A stretch of DNA of 64,000 nt. Origin: Bombyx mori (taxonomy: Eukaryota; Arthropoda; Insecta; Lepidoptera; Bombycidae). The notes under the pieces were generated by a model that saw only the letters and a list, made by a program, of their open reading frames with translations, was not told the origin of the DNA and did not search any database. The position numbers and the translations under genes are program-made. The stretch spans positions 1,550,001-1,614,000 of the forward strand of contig NC_085109.1 of assembly GCF_030269925.1 (NCBI RefSeq). Reading direction: 5' to 3'. Below, in pieces: positions 56,658 to 64,000 of the stretch (the stretch's first letter is position 1; the number at the start of each line of letters is the position of its first letter).

Positions 56658-57005
56658 TGTAGTATAAACGGATCCTCAGGGTGGCGGCGACAATTGAGAC
56701 AATTTACTTCCACACGAAATAATATATTCTCTTTAGTACACGTTACGGTGGGTAGAATACGAATGCAACAGATATGCTAACCGTCGGTATTTATACAATC
56801 ATCTTGACCTATTTTAATACAAACTGAGTAGGTAATATTAAACATTGTTCATCTTAATTATTCTGCTGATTATTTACGTACAATTATTATTTAATAATAT
56901 CGAATTATGAAATTACTAATTATATTATAAGAATAATAAGTTCTATATATTTCCTAAGTTCGTAAATAATTTATTATGTGAGGCCGGAAGTGTTGCTCGA
57001 TAACA
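56658..57005 (-). repeat. 3' LTR of the minus-strand element
   Basis: On the + strand it starts TGTAGTATAAACGG and ends CTCGATAACA, with TG...CA ends on both strands. Same length as its partner; one difference at the third base. Confidence 0.85.
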
Positions 57006-57129
57006 TTCGGCCATCCTGTATATGCCGTGTCCCACGGCGATCAGCGCTGCTATTGGCGCCTGGTTTGTCGCTGGTGTAAGGCACCTGAAATTGACATGTT
57101 TAAGCAGTAATTATATCTTGTATTATCTA

Positions 57130-57345
57130 ATTCATACGACACAACTTTTATTTAACTTAGTTCACACACACCTTTTATTTATCATAGATCACACACACCT
57201 TTTATTTATCATAGATCACACACACCTTTTATTTATCATAGATCACACACACCTTTTATTTGTTGTACATCACACACCTTTTATTTGTTGTACATCACAC
57301 AGATTTTATTTGTACAGCTTTTATTTGTTGTACATCACACAGATT
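57130..57345 (+). repeat. Minisatellite, ~27-bp units
   Basis: Four near-perfect units of ATCACACACACCTTTTATTT plus ATCATAG, followed by variant units with ATTTGTTGTACATCACACA. An open frame across it (57022-57381) is produced by the repeat. It lies between gag and the 3' LTR of the minus-strand element. Confidence 0.85.
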
Positions 57346-58131
57346 TTATTTTTAACTGATGCAGCCTCTATCCTGAAATAGTTTGATTTTGTTTTATCAG
57401 TTACTTGCAATTCTGAGTCAGTATGTAGACTCATTTTTATTAGTAATAATTTCCACGCGTGCTTATTAATCAATTATGTTTCCATTCAATGATTTTGTCT
57501 CAGATATTAATTATTTTTAAAAAGCAATCTTTCGACCTTACAAGTCCACCCAAAAGTACATAGGACATACAGCCCAGCTCAAAATATACAGAATTCATAA
57601 GAAATGTTTCATTAGTGTTAATATTGAGGTAAACTTGTACCAAATCAGCACTTTACTGTGATATTATACAGCTGTGTCCTAAATTCATCGGACAAGTCGG
57701 TCTGTAATTTGATTTCACTAAGAGTACTATTAAAAGTTTCACTACTACCCACGAATTTAACAGAATTTTGTGATATTGATATTAATCATTGATTCTCCGA
57801 TTATTAAATCTATATCAGCGATGTCGTAATTCATTATTTCCACAAAGCCACAATAATGTTGTCTATATGAACATTCACGGGGATGTTCCTAAAGAGGTCG
57901 ACGAGTATGAGCCTCCAAAACCTCTCATTGTAACCACGGAAGACAATCTTTAATTTTTTAACTTATCAGCATATGCCACACAGAATATTTAATTTGCTGC
58001 CCATGTCTATGTATGCAATGAGACTAGAGCCATTAATTAACACTATTTTTTTTTTGCAAATCTATGCATACGCTGTATGTTATAAATAAGATATTACTCA
58101 CTTTTGGGTGTGAAGAGCTGGCCGCATACCA

Positions 58132-58572
58132 TCAGCTGACCGACGTGTGTCCCGGGCGATGGCACACCTCGCAGCGCGGCTCTTTGCAGTTCTTTGTTTC
58201 ATGACCTTCTCTTCGGCAGGCGTAACATTTCTTTGGTTGAAAGTCGGTCCCTCTTGCAACTGGAGCAACAGCACCTTCTCTTCTCCATGTGGTAGCCATT
58301 CGCGGATGTGTAGTATAGTTGCGGTGGTGTATCGCACAATCCCTAGCCGACCCACGAAGACATATCTGCATGATGAACTGGCAGTCTTTGTTGTCCCATC
58401 CATATACGTGATCCAACTGGTCGATCATGTGCAGCCATCCCTTGACGTTGCTAGATTTTTCATCCGGCCGGAACGTTGGAATAACCTCCGCATCGGTTTG
58501 GGTGACACGTCGCATTTTATATCGCCTGTGTTTCTCAGCGGTCTCAAATCCGTCAATGCATGGGCCTGGCAT
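58132..58572 (-). pseudogene. gag: Gag fragment with CCHC zinc knuckle
   Basis: The 146-residue frame contains VIPTFRPDEKSSNVKGWLHM and a Gag-type helix region to about residue 75. It then has CYACRREGHETKNC, a CX2CX4HX4C nucleocapsid knuckle. A second knuckle starts (CEVCHRPGH) but its last Cys is cut off by a stop. The capsid region is much shorter than usual for a gypsy-like Gag, so an internal deletion after SARD is likely. The start lies 12 bp inside the 5' LTR border. Confidence 0.65.
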
Positions 58573-58586
58573 AATCCCACTTCTGA
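58570..58586 (-). other. Putative primer binding site (tRNA-Leu-like)
   Basis: On the minus strand TCAGAAGTGGGATTATG begins at the last bases of the LTR. TCAGAAGTGGGAT is complementary to the 3' part of eukaryotic tRNA-Leu, as in the LTR element at 23243. It has no TGG for the CCA end. Confidence 0.45.
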
Positions 58587-58931
58587 AGTATAAACGGATC
58601 CTCAGGGTGGCGGCGACAATTGAGACAATTTACTTCCACACGAAATAATATATTCTCTTTAGTACACGTTACGGTGGGTAGAATACGAATGCAACAGATA
58701 TGCTAACCGTCGGTATTTATACAATCATCTTGACCTATTTTAATACAAACTGAGTAGGTAATATTAAACATTGTTCATCTTAATTATTCTGCTGATTATT
58801 TACGTACAATTATTATTTAATAATATCGAATTATGAAATTACTAATTATATTATAAGAATAATAAGTTCTATATATTTCCTAAGTTCGTAAATAATTTAT
58901 TATGTGAGGCCGGAAGTGTTGCTCGATAACA
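58584..58931 (-). repeat. 5' LTR of the minus-strand element
   Basis: Starts TGAAGTATAAACGG and ends CTCGATAACA on the + strand. Identical to 56658-57005 except near the start. Confidence 0.85.
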
Positions 58932-59284
58932 GTAGCGTAAATTTACTAAATTAAATTCCTCCGGTACAGCCCTAACGAATATTATTACAAAATGACCCAT
59001 CTCAATGTCGGGAGGTTTCTCGGAACGCAGTCGAAATTATTTGTAACTTAAACGCCGCCTTCGAGTATTATAAAAGGCTTATTTCTGACACCTCGGATGA
59101 AACATGGCGCGTAACGAATCCGTACACAGAATAATATCCGTTTCGAATAATTTTATTGTTGTCGCGATCACGCAATACGATACCAAACTTAGGTACAGGG
59201 TATTTTTATTAGTTTTGAGATAGAATTACCCTGCATACAAGTAAATTACTGTACTAAAACCCAAAACGACGTACCCAAAAAAAA
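58932..59284. other. No gene recognised
   Basis: AT-rich sequence between two mobile elements. Confidence 0.45.
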
Positions 59285-59552
59285 ATTTTTTTATTGCCCT
59301 TGTAGGCAGACGAAGCAAACGACCCACCTAATGGTGAGTGATTACCGTCGCCCGAGGACTTGAGCAATGCCAGGAGCAGAGCCAAGCCGCTGCCTACCGT
59401 TGAGTACTCTCCACAAGCCTCGTTTGAAAAAGGACATGTCATAGCGCTCGGGAAATACTGAGGAGGGGAGCTTATTCCAAAGCCGTGGCAAAAAAGATAT
59501 CTGAAAACGCACTGTGGATTTTACGCTAGTCAAAATTACTTTGCTGCCATCT
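59285..59552 (-). mobile_element. CR1-like LINE 3' end
   Basis: The minus strand encodes RLWNKLPSSVFPERYDMSFF and KRGLWRVLNGRQRLG, the end of a CR1-type RT protein. A short 3'UTR and a GGGCAATAAAAAA terminus follow. The frame is intact over ~63 codons, better preserved than at 47405. Confidence 0.8.
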
Positions 59553-60798
59553 TACGCAGTTAGGCGTATTGATCAAGATGGTATGAGATAAGACTATTTC
59601 TGCTACTTATTCTTAATTTTGGTTTTCCTGCCAACTCTCCCTCAAATTCCTAAATACTAGTGAAAGACCACGTTATCAGCCACCACGAATTGTCACCAGA
59701 TTCCTGTCTCTTTCTATCACGAATACGTTCCGATTTGAGGAGTGAGACAGCTTACAACACCGTAGTAGAACTTAATATTTCAAGATGGATATTCACGTTG
59801 TAGTATTTATCTTTATGAGCTGCAGTAATATGAATTGTGGCCCTAAACGCGACCATCATATTCTCTTCACGATAAAGACGGGCATAATAGCTCAGCTAGT
59901 CTTCAGAATCATTTTTTTATTAGTGGTAAGGGAATTTGTTAATCCGCACGCATCTGTACCAAGATATAAATCTAACTTTTTCAATCGGATTACGAATAGT
60001 TGTTATACCAATGAAGTTGAGAATTCATAAGCAAATCGCAAGGTATTCGCATTGAGGTGCTCACCTTAATACGAATACCGCTCCTATATAGTAGTATGGT
60101 AAATATGCATGATGCATGACCACGACCACTCCGTCGTCAAGAGTGTACAACTAGGAAGAAGAATGGTATGGTGATTAAGATCAGGGAGACCATAAATAAA
60201 TCTTAACGCCGCCTAATATTAACACAAAGTGTGAATGAATATGTTAATTATAATCATAGAATCAAATTTATGTTATTCTGTACGTGAAACTGAGGATTTA
60301 TCAACAACACGAAAATGTTCAATAGGACCTATAATCTATGTACTACTAATTCTTATTTCGTAATGTCGCTACAAACGAATCTCTGTTGACCTAAGTTCAT
60401 CCAATCAGGGGGGTATTTATGTAAATATTACAAGTCCAATCAAGGCGGGATTTACATAAGAAATTCGAATCTGTTTCATATTATGCGTGTTTCCGAATGG
60501 GCACACTTCGGAACGCGCTTACGATCCCATATAGAGACCAAAGTTCAAGTTTTTACTCAAAATTTGAATTTTTACTACAAATTAAAACGTGTGTAAAGCG
60601 TTTTACGAATGTGCTTGGCTCGTTTACGAGAATTACAAAACTGGACTAATTTTACTTTGATGGACCTTAAGATGAGCGAGCAATCTTAAGCGCATTCCTC
60701 TTTAAAATAAATAACATAAATATTAAATTACTATTTTAAAAAAATATAAATAAAACGAAAACAGTAAAAATTTTGTAAATTTGCGTATCTATTAGTAT
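59553..60798. other. No gene recognised; traces of old SINE/LINE tails
   Basis: 'CAAGATGGATATTCACGTTG' near 59781 looks like decayed Bm1, and 'CACGACCACTCCGTCGTCAAGAGTG' (60121-60145 region) like the LINE tail at 31318. Nothing else is recognised. Confidence 0.35.
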
Positions 60799-60905
60799 AT
60801 CCTGCCCGTTTCTGTCGCAAAGTACATAATCCGGTTTGATGGGGGTCGGGAAAGCGGTTATATATTCTAAGTCTATCTTTGATCTCATGTGTCAAGGTGG
60901 CTGGC
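60799..60905 (+). mobile_element. Degraded Bm1 fragment
   Basis: CCTGCCCGTTTCTGTCGCAA, then ATAATCCGGTTTGATGGGGG and TGTGTCAAGGTGGCTGGC. Clear order, low identity. Confidence 0.55.
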
Positions 60906-60944
60906 AGTTTTTTTTTGCCTGCCATCAGTCACGAGAGCAGACAG

Positions 60945-61070
60945 CCAACGAGGTGGACCGATGACCTGGTCAATGTGGTTGGTAGGGGTTGGATGCGAAA
61001 GGCAAGAGACCAAAGAGAATGGGGTGCATTCGAAGAGACCTACATTCAGCATTGGATGTATACTGGTTGA
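60945..61070 (+). mobile_element. RTE-clade LINE C-terminal fragment
   Basis: RQPTRWTDDLVNVVGRGWMR, then a REW...YIQHW end and a TGA at 61068-61070. Diverged copy of the tail at 1262-1424. Confidence 0.65.
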
Positions 61071-61111
61071 AAAAGAGAGTCACGAGGGGCTATTCTGGAT
61101 ACACATTGACC

Positions 61112-61237
61112 GGTGAACTAGCTCACGGTGCTCAGCCTGTAAACATTTGCTAACATCTGCCCTAACAAGAGTAGTTCTTCGCTTACTCTACTGCTGGATC
61201 GAAATGACGACCTAGTCAGAAGATCCGACGAGTAGCT
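61112..61237 (-). mobile_element. LINE 3'UTR tail, degraded
   Basis: 'GTGAACTAGCTCACGGTGCT', 'AACAAGAGTAGTTCTTCGCT' and 'AGTCAGAAGATCCGACGAGT' follow the reverse order of the family's 3'UTR. Confidence 0.5.
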
Positions 61238-62555
61238 CAACGCTATGGCGGTATTCACGTTCTGGTCTCGAGGGTTTGTTGAAATAGAACAACAATGGTC
61301 AATTTAAACAGAATCTGGGGACTCTACTTCGAATATAATATTATGCCGTTTTGTGAAGTCAAATCTTGTTGATGAAGAATTATATTAGTTTTCGCATATG
61401 CATTTTGTAATGAGTTCCTAGACCATTTTATCAAGTTTTATGACATTCGTTTTGCAAAGAGTAAGCAGTCTTGGCTGCGCCCTTGGCATTGCCAATGTTC
61501 ACGGTGCCTGTAGCGACATCTATCGTTAGAAATGCGAACTCGTTGAGAGATAATGTTAAAAGCTATTTAATCTCTGTTAATAAATTTTGTGTTTAAACAG
61601 TATATTGAATGAGAAAGAAGTAGGTACTACGGTAGTATCTTAGTACAATTACAAGGTTTATTATGTCGCCCACCATGTTTTACGGTAAAAAATATCAACC
61701 TGACCCAGGTTTGTAGTTTTGACAAAGTTTAGACTCCTATATATTCTACGGTTTCTGCTACTGTAAATACCCGAAAACTCTTAATGTAATGAAAACAGAT
61801 TTTATAGATTGATCTCTTCTCAACATCTGTAAACTATTATTTAGAAGCTGACATTATTTCAAAAAGTTACACATTAGTTAGCAAGCATATGATAAACACT
61901 AAAAAAACTATCGTTATACTCACCCATTTTTCGTTGATTTACACTTAAAACACAATTTACTCAGTTTTAACACTGAAAACAACACCACAACATTGCACTC
62001 AAGCAGACATTTTGGTTTTATTTTTTAATTATTAAATGCCTTGGATTCTAGTCTTTTAGCCAATGCTTCTTAATTTACTACATCGCAAACATTTTAAATA
62101 GAAATAACTGAAATTAATTGAAATTTCTGGGATTTCTGCGAGTCGTAAATATAGTTAAAACTACATTGACTGCATCTTGCGTCCTTTTTACTGTGGTTAC
62201 GTTGTTTAAATATTTTATCCGCAAAATTACTGCTTAATATTTTAAGTTTACTATTTTAAAGTTGCCGATATCTGTGCAATTTTAATTATGAAATTAATTA
62301 AATGATGTCAATTACAACAGGAACGTAAAAAATCCAAATAAAAGAAATTGAAAACTTAATTACTCTGTGTGAAATAAAGTGAATTTCTACATAATTTACG
62401 AATATTCTTGAAGATAGAATATGAAGGAAAAACTAATTGTTTTAAAGAATTAAGAAATTATTACCCATTCCGCGTACTTACTCATCGCACTGCTGATTTG
62501 GTAGATTTGTGGTCTGTGGAAAAAATCCAGTGCTGCCATACTGCTATTTGTTATT
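61238..62555. other. Upstream flank of RpL34, no other gene recognised
   Basis: AT-rich. A weak CR1-tail trace ('CTTGGCTGCGCCCTTGGCAT') lies near 61470. No TATA box can be assigned with confidence. Confidence 0.4.
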
Positions 62556-62582
62556 CTTTCCTTGTCACCAGCTGTCAAAAAG
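62556..62582 (+). promoter_or_regulatory. RpL34: Candidate transcription start and 5'UTR exon of RpL34 (TOP-like)
   Basis: CTTTCCTTGTCACCAGC begins with the pyrimidine run (5' TOP motif) typical of animal ribosomal protein mRNA starts. The exon would end AAAAAG before a GT at 62583. The downstream acceptor (ATATTTCAG at about 62708-62716) leads into the coding exon, giving a 134-bp intron. The donor GTTGGG is weak, so the exact border is inference. Confidence 0.4.
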
Positions 62583-62716
62583 GTTGGGATATTGTGTGTT
62601 TGTGAATATTATATTGAAATCTAATGTAATCTTACAAGAAATTTGGAAAACAAAAGCAACTACCAGTGATTTGAGTGGTGTAATACTCTTTACATATATT
62701 TTATTTCATATTTCAG

Positions 62717-62788
62717 CTTGAAAATGGTGCAGCGGCTTACATTCAGGCGACGACTGTCGTACAACACAAAATCAAATCAAAGAAGAAT
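62717..62788 (+). CDS. RpL34: Ribosomal protein L34, first coding exon (gene continues beyond window)
   Basis: After an acceptor TTTCAG, the exon has CTTGAAA and then ATG at 62724. It encodes MVQRLTFRRRLSYNTKSNQR plus R and the first two bases of an Ile codon, the near-invariant N-terminus of eukaryotic eL34, a large-subunit ribosomal protein. GTAAGT at 62789-62794 is a consensus donor in the same phase as known RpL34 genes, where 'IVRTPGG' would follow. I see no matching second coding exon up to 64000, so the intron is longer than ~1.2 kb. It is the only host gene identified here and is expected to be constitutively expressed. Confidence 0.9.
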
Positions 62789-64000
62789 GTAAGTTTCTTC
62801 GTCACTATTTACAGCCTTATTATCTTAAATTGTTTTTTAAATGTCCTATAACGAAGAAGTTTTGCACAGATTAAAATTGAATCAAACATTTATGAGACAT
62901 TTCTAGGTTAAGTGGCTTTTCCTTTTATTGTGGTTATATCTTACCTCTTTTAAACTACATTTTCCAGTTGAATATACTTTATCATACCGCTTAATAAAAT
63001 TTATGAGTTGAAACAGTAAAATTGTTAAAGTTGAGTTGATATCTTCTATTTTCAAATAGTGCTTTTTGAATATACTTGCTTTCAATCATCAATAATAATA
63101 ATAATAAATTATGAAACTTTAACAAATTTGATGAGACTGCTTTATTATCTGCTATTATGATTTATCAATGTTATACATTTGGAATAAAAAGCATTTAAAG
63201 TTGAAAACACACTGATAAAGTAGATTAAGTTAACCTTATATTAATATTTGTGCTTTATCATAAGAGAAGCAATAAACTACACTGAAACTTTACACTGGTA
63301 TCCAAAATTGTAAATATTATGTAAATTTGTAATACTCACAATATATTTCAACACTTACATACATTACTATGATACATGATGATGGTATCAACTGAAAGCA
63401 AGCAATATGTAGAGAGAAGATGCATGTGATTAGGCGATGTATGGAAAGGGTAGCGGAAGGTAGAGGAGAAGAGGTCGACTGAAGAAGACGTAGATGGAGT
63501 GTGTGAATGACGATATGAGAAAGAGAAAGAGAGAGAGGAGTGAGTGTTGAGATGACGGCTAATAGAAGAGAATGGAAGAGAAAAATTAGCTGTGCCGACT
63601 CCACTTAGTTGGATAAGGTGGAAAAAGAAGAAGATTGCATATTGTATATGAGATCAACGCTCCCTGGTATTTAGTCATTACTGTAGCCCATAGAAATTAA
63701 CAATATAAATGCTGTCACCCTTTGGAAATGAGTTCTAAATCCCAATTCTGTAGTACAGCATTAACAGACAGCGTGGTGGTACCTACCTGAGCAGTCCTGT
63801 AGGATGATAGGAATCAGCAGTCATAAAGCACACAAGAACAATAACATTCGGCAGTATTATCATTATCATATAATCAGGGGACTGTTGCATTGAAGCCTAA
63901 TTAATAATATCAAGGGGTGAAAGGCTATTTGGGTTAAGTGACATTTTTGCAACTTTACAGGAGAGCCATTTTAAGAGCCATCTCCAGTTGAGTATGGTTT
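62789..64000 (+). other. RpL34: RpL34 intron (to window end), with repeats
   Basis: No exon with the expected RTPGGRLVY continuation is visible. An ATA/AAT microsatellite lies at 63092-63108, and a purine-rich stretch at 63480-63640. Confidence 0.6.
63655..63825 (-). mobile_element. Degraded Bm1 in RpL34 intron
   Basis: 'TACTGTAGCCCATAGAAATT', 'AATGCTGTCACCCTTTGGAA' and 'GTGGTGGTACCTACCTGAGC' keep the order of a minus-strand Bm1. Heavily diverged. Confidence 0.55.

Larger units (their letters stand above)
56658..58931 (-). mobile_element. LTR retrotransposon, minus strand, gag remnant only
   Basis: Two 348-bp direct repeats (56658-57005 and 58584-58931) differ at one base near their ends by my reading. 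The interior (1578 bp) has a minus-strand gag-like frame with a CCHC knuckle and no recognisable protease, RT or integrase. The primer-site region resembles tRNA-Leu. Flanking bases (GTATA left, GTAGC right) do not give a clean target duplication. Mobilisation in trans is likely. Confidence 0.8.

Noticed and set aside
57130..57300. CRISPR-like direct repeats
   Set aside because: Units are contiguous without unique spacers; a eukaryotic minisatellite.
57022..57381. 119-codon + frame with repeated HTHLLFIID
   Set aside because: Produced by the 27-bp tandem repeat; not a gene.
58147..58593. 148-codon + frame opposite gag
   Set aside because: Shadow of the minus-strand gag fragment, which has the zinc knuckle.
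56652..58936. 5-bp target duplication of the minus-strand LTR element
   Set aside because: GTATA on the left and GTAGC on the right agree in only three bases; not enough to claim.

Overview
This is animal nuclear DNA, almost certainly from the silkworm Bombyx mori or its close relative B. mandarina. The main evidence is more than twenty copies, intact to very degraded, of a SINE that I recognise as Bm1. Lepidopteran Helitrons, CR1-, RTE- and Jockey-like LINE tails and a CsRn1/Kabuki-type LTR element support this. There are no operons, CRISPR arrays or prokaryotic signals. Attributions rest on recognition by eye, because no search could be run.

The only host gene I can support is at the far right: the first coding exon of ribosomal protein L34 (RpL34, + strand, 62724-62788). 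It follows a short 5'UTR intron, and the gene runs on past the end of the window. Nearly all other recognisable sequence is transposon-derived, separated by AT-rich DNA with no identifiable gene.

Layout: 1-23 kb is AT-rich DNA with scattered SINEs, LINE tails, two copies of a non-autonomous Helitron (3805-4223 and 7549-8226, the second split by a Bm1) and a 146-bp MITE. At 23243-27481 lies an LTR retrotransposon with 363-bp LTRs that read as identical and a TGTA target duplication; its interior is a ruin carrying a chimeric Bm1-like SINE, a LINE 3' fragment, a full-length Bm1 and a minisatellite. At 33859-43253 lies a CsRn1/Kabuki-like Ty3/gypsy element with identical 183-bp LTRs, a tRNA-Trp primer site and a CGGAG target duplication. 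Its pol lacks the RT thumb and RNase H. A nearly full-length Jockey-like LINE with an intact 960-codon ORF2 (about 36440-39787) interrupts its integrase, and a DNA transposon remnant with about 31-bp inverted repeats (41097-42990) sits near its 3' end. A small myristoylation-plus-membrane-type ORF (40559-40843) lies between. At 56658-58931 lies a third, minus-strand LTR element with 348-bp LTRs and only a gag remnant.

Four observations deserve most attention. (1) The 3'UTR shared by several LINE copies can form an H-type pseudoknot, and one stem pair changes in a compensatory way between copies. (2) The last ~65 bases of Bm1 resemble the 3' end of the CR1-like LINE at 47.4-47.8 kb, suggesting the LINE whose machinery moves Bm1. 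(3) Three LTR elements have near-identical LTRs but wrecked interiors, which suggests movement in trans as cargo-carrying composites. (4) The Kabuki-like element carries a small membrane-protein ORF beyond gag and pol.
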